From positions 3,441,001 to 3,505,000 of the forward strand of contig NZ_AP029019.1 in the NCBI RefSeq assembly GCF_037101375.1: a DNA stretch of 64,000 bases, in the 5' to 3' direction. Positions 8,586-17,137 of the stretch are shown in pieces. Position numbers and translations under genes: made by a program. This stretch comes from Acidovorax sp. DW039. GTDB taxonomy: Bacteria > Pseudomonadota > Gammaproteobacteria > Burkholderiales > Burkholderiaceae_C. How positions within the stretch are numbered: position 1 is the stretch's first letter; the number at the start of each line of letters is the position of its first letter. The notes beneath the pieces are model-generated. The model saw only the letters and a program-made list of their open reading frames with translations, did not search any database and had not been told where the DNA came from.

Positions 8586-11294
8586 TTACTTGCGAAGCAA
8601 AACTTTCAGAACGTTCTGCAGTCGGCGTGCGCTGGATGCATCGCTAGCAGCAGCAAGCACCGCTGCCGTGTCTTCCGCCCAGGTCTGGGCTGGCGCAGGA
8701 TCGTTACGACGCGTGAGCAGTTGCAGTTGCAACATGCGGCGGGCTGCAATGTGCTCAGCCGGGGTAGGGACCTCCGCCGCCATTTCCAGGCGCAGCAGCG
8801 CTTGCGCAGCATCTGCCTTGGGAGCTGCAGAAAGCGCCTGCGACCATGCAGAGCGAACCGACGCCGTGACCCGGCTCCCCAGTTCCTGGGCGGGCGGAAT
8901 CTGCGCTGCATCGCGCTTTTCCCACGCAGTCAGCAGCTGCGTCAGGGCCTCGCCATGGGCCTGTGCCGCCAGCTTCTTCAAGGCTTGCTGGGCATGCTCC
9001 ATGGCCTCGCGTTGCGCGCGGAAAGCAGCGTCACCCAGACGCGGGCCACGGTCCTCACGTTCAGGCCTGTCACCAAAACGGCCACCGCGATCACCAAAGC
9101 GACCTTCGCCACGCGCACCACGCTGGGCATCCCGATCACCAGGACGACCATCCCTGCGATCACCGGGGCGCACACCACGCACCCCTGCCGCGGGTGCCTC
9201 TTTCTTCATTCCAGGGCGATCATCCCCCCGCACGGCCACCACAGACTTCGCAGCAGGCTTGGCAGGTGCAGCCGGGGCCTCAGAGGGAGCCTCCGCAGGC
9301 GCTACATTTTCTGTAGCTTGCTGCGCTGAATCTGCGGGCGCTAGAGCATTTTTTTCCTCATTTGCATTGGCATCAGCCACAGCCTGCGCTGCCTGCGCCT
9401 GGCCACGCAGCGCAGCTTCCAGTGCCTGCATGGCGGCGCGTATCTGCTGTGCATCTCCTGCCGCGTTGGCAGCCTCCAAAGCCTTGGAAGCTTCCAGTAC
9501 CACGCGGTCGCGCGCGCTCAGTTCGGTAGCGGCGCGCTCACGATCTGCCGACTTGCGGTTAAATGCCTCGTCAATCGGCTTACGGAAAGCATCCCAGAGT
9601 TTTTGCTCCTGCTTGCGATCCATGGGCACTGCCTGGGCCTCGGCCTGCCAGCGCTGCTGCAAGGCCTTCACGGCATCAATACGCAGCATAGGTGCAGCGC
9701 CCAAGGCCGTGGCCTCTTCGATCATGGAATGACGGCGTGCAAGGCTCTCCTTCTGGGCGGCTTCCAGCGGAGCGGCAGCCGCAGCAATGGCCTGCTTCCA
9801 CAACGGTTGCAGTTCAGCAAACAGCTTTTCACCCACATGACCGCTTTCACGCCAGCGGTCGCCAAACTGGTACAAGGCGCGCTGAATACCCTTCCAGTCA
9901 CCAGACGCAGCATGCTGCTGCGCCCAAGCCTTGACCTCTTCAATCAGTGCAAGACGCTGGGCTTTGTGCTCTGCAGCCTCTGCCCGCACTTTTTCCAGCC
10001 AGGCCTCCACTACCTTGTGGGCCTGGTTGCAAGCTTCGTCAAATTTCTTCCACAGCGCATGGTTGGCAGCGCCGCCTTGGTCCGCCTGCTTCCACTGCTC
10101 GCGCAACTGGCGCAAGGTTTCCTGCATCTTGCGACCACCCAGCGCCTGGCCGTCGGGGCGCTGCAGCAGGGCCTCCGCCTTGGCAACGAGCTCTTCGCGC
10201 ACCTGGTCGGCGCTCCAGCGCTGCCAGCCTTCCAGTTCACCCGCAGCGACCAGTGCTGCGTGAACCTGCTGCTCCAGAGAACCATCGATATGACGGCCAT
10301 GCACCTTCAGCACCGCACGCAATGCCGATGCTGCCCCGGCGCTGGCCTTGCCATGACCTTCTGAGGTTTCCTTTTCCAGAACGGCCAGAGCTTCCTTCAC
10401 AGCGCTCACAGCCTTGTCGCGCACCTCGGGGGCCACCTTGGGTTTGGCAGCGCGAGCAGGCTTCTGAGCGGCACCTGTCTCCAGGGGAATACCCCGCGCC
10501 ACCCGCAACTCATCGGCCCAGACAGGGACAGGCGGCAAGGGAGCTGCAGCATCTTCGGCCGCTGCTACCGCCTGGGCCAGCGCGGGCTGAAATGCCTCCC
10601 AGACCACCAGCAGTTGTGCACGTGAGGAGTCGAGCAGGGAAGGAAAACGCGCCTCCACACTGACCCAGCTGGGATCGCTGGTCAGTTCCTGGGCCTGCTC
10701 TTGCCAGCGCCCGACATCCGCACGCAGCAACTCCAAGGCCGCCTGCGCATCTCGCCAAGACTTGGTGGACAGCACTTCAATGCGCTGAGCCAGCAGCACA
10801 GCCGCCTCGCGCTGCACCTGAACCCGGTGCTGCAGATCTTCGATGACCTTCACGCGCTCTGCAATTTGCACCTTGAGCAGCGACAGAGGCTCACGCGAAA
10901 GAGGAGCACCCGCTTTGGCCGCGTCACGCTGCCAAGCCAAGGCATCCGCAATATTGAGCTTGGAAGCAGCGAGCAGTGCCTGGGCCTTCTCCGCCCATTC
11001 CGCTGCAATGGCTTCCTGCCCCTTGGCACGCCGGATCTCATCCAGACGCTCGCGGATGGCACGGGCTGCGCCCTTGTCACGTCCGCTCAACTCCTTGAAA
11101 ACCTCCTGGAGCTGCTCAGGTGCGGGCTGGGTGGCCAGCCATTCACGGATGCGCGAAGCACGCTCTCCTGACGTGGCGGCAGAGAAAGCTCCGCCGGTCA
11201 AAGCATCCAGTGGATGCGGCTCTTGGGTTTTGGCCGGGGCCGGATTCACTTCAGGTGCTTCGGACATTTTGTTGCGAGAAAAAAAAGGAAACAT
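8586..11294 (-). CDS. DUF349 domain protein with RGG-like linker
   Basis: A 902-residue largely alpha-helical protein with several DUF349 modules (long Trp-containing helices, roughly residues 250-590) and an N-terminal helical region. Residues 640-700 form an Ala/Pro-rich linker. Residues about 690-740 are a basic GDR/RGG-type tract with repeated G-D-R units, often seen in RNA-binding linkers. A copy of the dispersed palindromic repeat (9299-9353) encodes residues about 648-666. The function of DUF349 proteins is unknown. It appears co-transcribed with ypeA. The first ATG lacks a clear ribosome binding site; a start at 11267 is possible. Confidence 0.85.
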   Translation of the reverse strand: MFPFFSRNKMSEAPEVNPAPAKTQEPHPLDALTGGAFSAATSGERASRIREWLATQPAPEQLQEVFKELSGRDKGAARAIRERLDEIRRAKGQEAIAAEWAEKAQALLAASKLNIADALAWQRDAAKAGAPLSREPLSLLKVQIAERVKVIEDLQHRVQVQREAAVLLAQRIEVLSTKSWRDAQAALELLRADVGRWQEQAQELTSDPSWVSVEARFPSLLDSSRAQLLVVWEAFQPALAQAVAAAEDAAAPLPPVPVWADELRVARGIPLETGAAQKPARAAKPKVAPEVRDKAVSAVKEALAVLEKETSEGHGKASAGAASALRAVLKVHGRHIDGSLEQQVHAALVAAGELEGWQRWSADQVREELVAKAEALLQRPDGQALGGRKMQETLRQLREQWKQADQGGAANHALWKKFDEACNQAHKVVEAWLEKVRAEAAEHKAQRLALIEEVKAWAQQHAASGDWKGIQRALYQFGDRWRESGHVGEKLFAELQPLWKQAIAAAAAPLEAAQKESLARRHSMIEEATALGAAPMLRIDAVKALQQRWQAEAQAVPMDRKQEQKLWDAFRKPIDEAFNRKSADRERAATELSARDRVVLEASKALEAANAAGDAQQIRAAMQALEAALRGQAQAAQAVADANANEEKNALAPADSAQQATENVAPAEAPSEAPAAPAKPAAKSVVAVRGDDRPGMKKEAPAAGVRGVRPGDRRDGRPGDRDAQRGARGEGRFGDRGGRFGDRPEREDRGPRLGDAAFRAQREAMEHAQQALKKLAAQAHGEALTQLLTAWEKRDAAQIPPAQELGSRVTASVRSAWSQALSAAPKADAAQALLRLEMAAEVPTPAEHIAARRMLQLQLLTRRNDPAPAQTWAEDTAAVLAAASDASSARRLQNVLKVLLRK
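9299..9353 (+). repeat. Dispersed palindromic repeat, copy 2 (inside a gene)
   Basis: Matches the family core: GTAGCTTGCTGCGCT, a short spacer, GGCGCTAGAGCA and a T7 run. It lies within the DUF349 reading frame on the opposite strand, in frame, encoding part of the low-complexity linker. It is more diverged than the intergenic copies. Confidence 0.6.
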
Positions 11295-11547
11295 GACAAC
11301 TATGAGTTATTCGGATGGAGGCACAAAGCCCACCAAGGACCACTCGCCGCCCGATCAAGGGATGGCGTGGCCAAGCATCTATTGTCACAGATGGGGCAAC
11401 CCCACCCGTACACAAGACAAACCTCACACAGCAAGACTTCACTCAGGTCTGACATCTGTCAGGCGCCCATGAGCAGATCACTACGTCGGGCACTAGGCAA
11501 GCCTGCTGCGGGGCGCATGTCCATGCGGCCAGAGAGTGATTGATCGA

Positions 11548-11824
11548 GGGCTTGCAGCCCCTGCGCCCAACAGCCCTATCCGCCCCTAACTCGTGCAGAA
11601 GCCCCATCGGCTGAGTGCATATATATAAGCACTCCTGCCCATACACACTGGGGAAAGGACAGACCAATCGGAAGCAGTCTTATACCGCGGCCCCATAAAC
11701 GGAAAGCCCGATGACCGAGTTTCACAACCAGTCACCGGGCTTGACGGCTGACACAAAGGTCTTTGCCATCGAATCGCGACCTGGAGAGTAGCGTCCCGGT
11801 CGCGGGGAGCAAAGGATTGCTCCC
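11548..11824. other. Gene-free region with a run of stem-loops
   Basis: Between the divergent DUF349 and transglycosylase genes lie about 1,045 bases without a credible reading frame. Five hairpins can be drawn: 11548-11560 (GGGCT/AGCCC), 11613-11634 (GAGTGC/GCACTC with an all-AT loop), 11704-11742 (AAGCCCG-TGAC paired to GTCA-CGGGCTT), 11775-11804 (CGCGACC/GGTCGCG) and 11805-11824 (GGGAGCAA, loop AGGA, TTGCTCCC, a perfect 8 bp stem). This density suggests a structured RNA, but strand and function are unknown. The stretch 11930-12112 is strikingly AT-rich. Confidence 0.45.
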
Positions 11825-12112
11825 GAAGGGGCCCTTGGAACCTTGCTCACTGCGCCTTGGCACTGGATGCATGGGGCGGGGAGCTTGGTGTCGCAGGACA
11901 TTGCCCACAAATGCAGGCCCCTGAACGTTATCAAAGTGATTCCTCGCAATCAATCAATATTTTCAATCATATTAAAAATTTGATAGCAAAAAACATCACA
12001 ACAAGGAAACTTCCTCGTAAAAACGATCTAACTCTCGTTGAGTGCGCCCAAAGACTGGTCATGCATACAGCATTTTTATAACTTATTTATCTTTAATTTA
12101 AATTTGATAGTA

Positions 12113-12142
12113 TTGACCATGAATTAAGTACCCTCCTAGAAT
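12113..12142 (+). promoter_or_regulatory. Predicted sigma70 promoter for the transglycosylase gene
   Basis: TTGACC (-35) and TAGAAT (-10) separated by 18 bases, with an AT-rich UP-like tract immediately upstream (12080-12110). The leader to the ATG at 12340 would be about 190 nt. Confidence 0.5.
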
Positions 12143-12339
12143 CCGCCAGCCTTCAACAGCAAGGCAGGTAAACCCCAACCGCTGCCGACCCCGGCTAAGT
12201 CTGTTTCTGCAACCGTGACATCGATCATGGTCATTCCACGCAGGAACTGATGGCGTACCAATCCAAGCGGATGACCGCGAGACAGAACGCTCCATGGTGT
12301 GTGTTCGTCACTGCGCCCCCGCCTCAGAAAGGAAGAGCT

Positions 12340-13197
12340 ATGACAGCGTCAGGAAAAATTGTCTCCGGCGTACGAACTTTCGTGACCGACGTGACGAACG
12401 GTTTTCTTGAAATCACCCACAACAGTTTTGCCCTCATCGGGTTGGCTGTTGCCTTTGTAGTCATTACTTTGACGGCGCGGCCCGATCTGCGCCAAGCAGG
12501 AGAAGAACAGTTGATGAACTGGCTGCAGGCCAGACAGGTTGCCGCACTTGGCATGCCTGTGGAGCCCGAAGCCAGTGAGCGTGCTACTGCCAGCAATCCC
12601 AAAGACCTGCCCAAAGAGCAGGCCGCGGTTGCGTTCTGGCTGAGCAAGAAATACAAGGTTGCCGCCGAGCCGCTGAGTGTGCTGGTGGCCGAGGCCTACG
12701 ATATCGGTACCCGTACCAAACTGGACCCGACTCTCATCCTCGCCATCATGGCGATTGAATCGAATTTCAATCCGTTTGCTCAAAGCGCCGTAGGCGCGCA
12801 GGGCCTGATGCAGGTCATGACCACGGTCCACACAGACAAGTACCAGAACTTTGGCGGTCACTTCGCAGCCTTCGATCCCGTCACCAACCTGCGGGTAGGC
12901 GTCAAGGTACTGCAGGAATGCATTGCCAAGGCGGGCTCCATTGAGGGCGGTCTGCGCTATTACGTTGGCGCTGCCAATATGGCCGACGACGGTGGCTACA
13001 CGGCCAAAGTCATGGCAGAGCATGCACGCTTGCGACAAGTCGCCAATGGCCGAGCCGTGCCGGTCAATGCCCCTGTCATGCTGTCCACACAGGCCCCCGC
13101 TGGTGCGGCCCAAGGTACGCCCGCAGCATCACGAACCAACGCTGGCAGCCAGGAAGCTGGTGACAGCAAGGTGGCACTCCTCTCTACAGGGCTTTGA
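12340..13197 (+). CDS. Membrane-anchored lytic transglycosylase (SLT domain)
   Basis: A 285-residue protein that should cleave peptidoglycan glycan strands in the periplasm. One transmembrane anchor spans about residues 29-46 after a short cytoplasmic N-terminus. The SLT domain follows with the catalytic Glu140 in MAIES, then NPFAQSAVGAQGLMQV and a YYVGAANM block. The tail after residue about 240 is Ala/Pro-rich and probably disordered. The start was chosen at 12340 because of the strong AAAGGAAGAG upstream, not the longer frame from 12250. Confidence 0.88.
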   Translation: MTASGKIVSGVRTFVTDVTNGFLEITHNSFALIGLAVAFVVITLTARPDLRQAGEEQLMNWLQARQVAALGMPVEPEASERATASNPKDLPKEQAAVAFWLSKKYKVAAEPLSVLVAEAYDIGTRTKLDPTLILAIMAIESNFNPFAQSAVGAQGLMQVMTTVHTDKYQNFGGHFAAFDPVTNLRVGVKVLQECIAKAGSIEGGLRYYVGAANMADDGGYTAKVMAEHARLRQVANGRAVPVNAPVMLSTQAPAGAAQGTPAASRTNAGSQEAGDSKVALLSTGL

Positions 13198-13288
13198 AGT
13201 CTTGAACTGGGCATCCTTGGAATTGTCCGGTTTCCCGACTACAGGCTGATGACAACAGCTCGCGCGCAGAAGTCCTCAGCTACACTAT

Positions 13289-13446
13289 CCGGGTACGCGA
13301 CTGGCGATAGGCGCAGGATTACAAAATCCTGCCGCTGACGTGGAAACCGGCAAGAACCCGCTTCTTGCGAACCACTGGGGAGCGTGCCGCAGGGGCTTTC
13401 AGCCTGTGTGTTCCGCCGTTCGCCTGGGCAGCCCTTGTTTCAAGGG
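13289..13446 (+). ncRNA. ZTP (pfl) riboswitch upstream of glyA
   Basis: Carries the conserved pfl-motif landmarks in order: CGCGACTGGCG at 13297, GTGGAAACC at 13340, GAACCACTGGGGAGCGTGCC at 13369-13388, and CGCCTGGGC at 13421 for the pseudoknot. This aptamer class senses ZTP/ZMP, which builds up when 10-formyl-tetrahydrofolate is short, and commonly controls glyA, purH and folate genes. A perfect CCCTTG/CAAGGG hairpin (13432-13446) follows and may be the expression platform. It has no T-run, so control may be translational. Confidence 0.85.
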
Positions 13447-13473
13447 ACACAAGTTCTTAGGACTGCCAACACC

Positions 13474-14718
13474 ATGTACGACCGCAACATTCTTGTCGAA
13501 CAAACCGACCCCGAACTCTTTGCCGCCATCCAGGCTGAAAACGCCCGGCAAGAGCATCACATCGAGCTGATCGCCAGCGAAAACTACGCCTCCCCTGCAG
13601 TGATGTGGGCCCAGGGCACCCAGCTCACCAACAAGTACGCAGAGGGCTATCCAGGCAAGCGTTACTACGGTGGCTGTGAGCATGTGGACGTGGCCGAGCA
13701 ACTGGCCATCGATCGCGTCAAGAAGATCTTCGGCGCCGATGCTGCCAATGTGCAGCCCCACTGCGGCGCATCGGCCAATGAGGCCGTGTTCCTGGCCTTC
13801 CTCAAGCCCGGCGACACCATCATGGGCATGAGCCTGGCCGAAGGCGGTCACCTGACCCACGGCATGCCGCTGAACATGTCGGGCAAGTGGTTCAACGTGG
13901 TCAGCTACGGTCTGGACAAGAACGAAGCCATTGACTACGACGCGATGGAAGCCAAGGCCCGTGAGCACAAGCCCAAGCTGATCGTGGCTGGCGCCTCTGC
14001 CTACAGCCTGCACATCGACTTCGCTCGTTTCGCCAAGATCGCCAAGGAAATTGGCGCGATCTTCATGGTGGACATGGCCCACTACGCAGGCCTGATCGCC
14101 GCGGGCGTGTACCCCAACCCCGTGCCCCACGCTGACGTGGTCACATCCACCACGCACAAGAGCCTGCGTGGCCCCCGTGGCGGCATCATCCTGATGAAGG
14201 CCGAGCATGAAAAGGCCATCAACAGCGCCATCTTCCCCGGCCTGCAAGGCGGTCCGCTGATGCACGTGATTGCAGCCAAGGCCGTGGCATTCAAGGAAGC
14301 GCTGACACCCGAGTTCAAGGCCTACCAGGAACAGGTGGTCAAGAACGCCAAGGTGGTGGCCGAGACGCTGACACAACGTGGCCTGCGCATCGTGAGCGGT
14401 GGAACGCAAAGCCACGTGATGCTGGTGGACCTGCGTGCCAAGGGCATCACCGGCAAGGAAGCCGAGGCCGTGCTGGGCGCTGCCCACATGACCATCAACA
14501 AAAACGCCATCCCCAACGACCCTGAAAAGCCGATGGTGACCAGCGGTGTGCGCATTGGCACCCCCGCCATGACCACACGCGGCTTCAAGGAAGAAGAAGC
14601 GCGCATGACGGCCAACCTGATCGCCGACGTGCTGGACAACCCACGCGACGAAGCCAACATCGCTGCGGTGCGTGAAAAGGTCAATGCGCTGACTGCGCGT
14701 TTCCCTGTCTATCGCTAA
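13474..14718 (+). CDS. glyA: Serine hydroxymethyltransferase
   Basis: A PLP enzyme of 414 residues interconverting serine and glycine while loading tetrahydrofolate with a one-carbon unit. Recognised from IELIASENY near the N-terminus, YPGKRYYGG, the [17 protein letters not shown] block and the PLP lysine in [12 protein letters not shown]. The start at 13474 follows the riboswitch and matches the family N-terminus; the longer frame from 13384 runs through the aptamer. It is followed 14 bases later by nrdR, an arrangement common in beta- and gammaproteobacteria. Confidence 0.97.
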   Translation: MYDRNILVEQTDPELFAAIQAENARQEHHIELIASENYASPAVMWAQGTQLTNKYAEGYPGKRYYGGCEHVDVAEQLAIDRVKKIFGADAANVQPHCGASANEAVFLAFLKPGDTIMGMSLAEGGHLTHGMPLNMSGKWFNVVSYGLDKNEAIDYDAMEAKAREHKPKLIVAGASAYSLHIDFARFAKIAKEIGAIFMVDMAHYAGLIAAGVYPNPVPHADVVTSTTHKSLRGPRGGIILMKAEHEKAINSAIFPGLQGGPLMHVIAAKAVAFKEALTPEFKAYQEQVVKNAKVVAETLTQRGLRIVSGGTQSHVMLVDLRAKGITGKEAEAVLGAAHMTINKNAIPNDPEKPMVTSGVRIGTPAMTTRGFKEEEARMTANLIADVLDNPRDEANIAAVREKVNALTARFPVYR

Positions 14719-14732
14719 GCGCCTGCTCGCCC

Positions 14733-15182
14733 ATGAAATGCCCCTTCTGCGGACACCTGGAAACGCAAGTCGTTGAAACGCGGGTGTCTGAAGACGGGGT
14801 TTTCATCCGGCGCCGCCGCCAGTGCGGTGCCTGCGACAAACGGTTTACCACCTACGAACGGCCGGAAGTGAATTTCCCGGCCATCGTCAAGAAAGACGGA
14901 CGCCGCATCGAATACGAGCGCGGCAAGCTACTCGCCTCTTTCAACCTGGCGTTGCGCAAGCGCCCGGTCAGCACCGAACAGATCGACAGCGCCATTGAGC
15001 GCATTGAAGAAAAGCTGCTCAACCTGGGGCAGCGCGAAGTCAACTCCGGCAGGATTGGCGAGTTGGTCATGCGCGAGCTCAAGAAGCTCGACAAGGTGGC
15101 CTACATCCGGTTTGCCAGCGTCTATCGCAGCTTTGAAGACATCGACGAGTTCCGCGCACTTGTGGATGAAGTGCGCAAGTAA
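14733..15182 (+). CDS. nrdR: Transcriptional repressor NrdR
   Basis: A 149-residue regulator of ribonucleotide reductase genes. The N-terminal zinc ribbon shows two Cys pairs (MKCPFCGH and CGACDKRF). The ATP-cone domain follows, with [23 protein letters not shown] and a C-terminal [19 protein letters not shown]. Length is exactly typical. It lies 14 bases behind glyA and is probably co-transcribed, so it may indirectly fall under the ZTP riboswitch. Confidence 0.97.
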   Translation: MKCPFCGHLETQVVETRVSEDGVFIRRRRQCGACDKRFTTYERPEVNFPAIVKKDGRRIEYERGKLLASFNLALRKRPVSTEQIDSAIERIEEKLLNLGQREVNSGRIGELVMRELKKLDKVAYIRFASVYRSFEDIDEFRALVDEVRK

Positions 15183-15208
15183 TCCCTTCCGCAGCTCCGG
15201 CGACCACG

Positions 15209-15267
15209 CTCGCTATCGTTTCAATAGCACCTTGCGCTGGATTGACGGGCGCGATCAGGCATTTTCT
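15209..15267 (+). repeat. Dispersed palindromic repeat, copy 3
   Basis: CGCTATCGTTTCAATAGC, CTTGCGCTGGATTGA, GGGCGCGATCAGGCATTTT. It lies between the convergent nrdR and nucleotidase genes. Confidence 0.65.
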
Positions 15268-15343
15268 TCAAAGCCCAACCATGGCATCTCAGCAAACGGC
15301 ATAGACCCGCCCGTGGCAGGGGGCGCGCAGCCCCCACATCGAA

Positions 15344-17137
15344 TTACTGCACTCGCTGGATGCGGTTGGTGGGAGGCGGTGATACCGGGCTCTGCGCCTT
15401 CACATAGGCCTCCAGCACGTCCAAATCCAGATCGCCCCCAGTGGTGTCCCGTCCCTCGGTGAACACCGTGAATCCATCCCCGCCACTGGCCAGGAAGCTG
15501 CTGATGGCGACACGCACCTGGGCGCTGTCCTCCAGCGGCTTGCCCATCAGCATCACCTGGCTGACACGAGCCCCTGGAGGCTGTGACAGGTCGTACCGAT
15601 AAGTAAACCCCTCCGACACAGAGAGCACACGCGCAGACTGGGGCCTGCTGTCACCCTTGGCAAATTGCTGCTCCAGCACGGCGCGAATCTGCGCGCCGGT
15701 ATAGGTGCGCACCATGATGTTGTTGCCAAAAGGCTGAACGCTGAACAACTGCCCGTACCGCAACTGCCCCTGCGCATCGGGCACCAGATCTGCCCGCAGG
15801 CCGCCGGGATTCATGAACGAAAGCTGCGCCCCACCCTCTTCTGGGGCGCGGGTGGCTGCCAGCTGTGCATCTGCAATCAGATTGCCCAGCGTGCTTTCCT
15901 GCGAAGCCGTACGCACACGCAGCAGGGGCGCGTTGGCCTTGCCGACAGGCCGCTGGGCCAGCGGCTCCGCAGCAGCCTTGTAACGCACCACCAGTTGCTG
16001 CACAAAAGGATCGGCAGGGAACACCGGCATGGCCGGGTTGAGGGGCACCACCCCTTGGCTACCCGTGAAAGCCTCACCCTGAACGATGTGGTTATGGGCC
16101 GTCTTGCGCACCACCTTGCGGGTCACCGGGTCCACACGCAGCGAAACTTCGGTGAGCAGTGAGCCGTACTGGCCCGCGCTGGTCAACAAAAATGGGCGTG
16201 CAGGGTTGATGCGCCCATAGTCGCAGACATACGCTTGGTGGGTATGGCCGGACACCACCACATCCACCGAGGGGTCCAGCCGCTCCAGGATAGGCACGAT
16301 ATCGCCATTGATGCCGGAGCACTGCTGCTCCAGCACCTGGGCATCGGTATAGCCCCCTTCGTGGATGGCGACCACGATCACATCGGCCCCTTGGGCGCGC
16401 AACTGGGGCACCAGTGCATTGGCTGTGGCTGCTTCATCCTCAAAGCGCAGGCCTTTGACGCCCGCCGGGCTCACCATGGTAGGGGTGGCCTTGAGCGTCA
16501 TGCCAATGAAGCCGACCGTCACCGTCGTATTGCCCTGGGTAAAGCGCTTGAGCCCCGTGGCAGGCAACAGGGGCTGACCATCCTCGCGCACCGTGTTGGC
16601 GGCCAGAAACCTAAATTTCGCCCCTTCAAACGGCTTGCTGATCTGACAGGGTTCACGCACGGTGAACTTCTCGCACCCACCCTGCTGCAACCGCAGCAAC
16701 TCCTGCCAGCCCCGATCAAATTCGTGATTGCCCACGGCAGAAAAATCAATCTGCATGTGGTTCACGGCTTCGATGGTGGGCTCGTCCAGAAACAGGGCTG
16801 ACACCAGCGGCGAAGCACTCACCATGTCACCCGCCGTGATGACCGCATGGTGAGGGTGCTTGGCCTTGAGCTGCGCTATGGCGCTGGCCATGTACGCGGC
16901 ACCGCCGGCGGGCACACGCTCCACACCACCCGCTCCACGGATCGGGACGGCAATGCGCGGCGGCTCCAGATTGCCGTGGAAGTCATTGAATGCGATCAAG
17001 CCAATGTCGACCAAGCCAGACTCGGCGGCCGTGGGGGATACATCGGGGCGGTGTGCGCATCCGGCTATGGCAAGCACTGCTAAAGCCAAAGAGGAAGCCA
17101 ATCCAATACCCATGCGGGCTGATTTTTTCATCATCAT
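15344..17137 (-). CDS. UshA-like 5'-nucleotidase lipoprotein
   Basis: A 597-residue metallophosphoesterase that should dephosphorylate extracellular nucleotides (or NAD-type substrates). The N-terminal lipoprotein signal ends in a lipobox LAIAGC near residue 27. Dimetal motifs follow in order: FNDFHGN, TAGDMVS, GNHEFDRG, and GHTHQAY. The C-terminal 5'-nucleotidase domain has NPGGLRADL and FGNNIMVRTYTG. Its ATG abuts the TGA of the upstream MFS gene, so the two are translationally coupled. Exact substrate is not decided by sequence. Confidence 0.9.
   Translation of the reverse strand: MMMKKSARMGIGLASSLALAVLAIAGCAHRPDVSPTAAESGLVDIGLIAFNDFHGNLEPPRIAVPIRGAGGVERVPAGGAAYMASAIAQLKAKHPHHAVITAGDMVSASPLVSALFLDEPTIEAVNHMQIDFSAVGNHEFDRGWQELLRLQQGGCEKFTVREPCQISKPFEGAKFRFLAANTVREDGQPLLPATGLKRFTQGNTTVTVGFIGMTLKATPTMVSPAGVKGLRFEDEAATANALVPQLRAQGADVIVVAIHEGGYTDAQVLEQQCSGINGDIVPILERLDPSVDVVVSGHTHQAYVCDYGRINPARPFLLTSAGQYGSLLTEVSLRVDPVTRKVVRKTAHNHIVQGEAFTGSQGVVPLNPAMPVFPADPFVQQLVVRYKAAAEPLAQRPVGKANAPLLRVRTASQESTLGNLIADAQLAATRAPEEGGAQLSFMNPGGLRADLVPDAQGQLRYGQLFSVQPFGNNIMVRTYTGAQIRAVLEQQFAKGDSRPQSARVLSVSEGFTYRYDLSQPPGARVSQVMLMGKPLEDSAQVRVAISSFLASGGDGFTVFTEGRDTTGGDLDLDVLEAYVKAQSPVSPPPTNRIQRVQ

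Noticed and set aside
11781..11835. Glycine riboswitch resemblance (GGAGAGT and CCGAAGGGGC)
   Set aside because: The required CTCTCAGG arm and paired second aptamer are missing, and no glycine gene follows directly.
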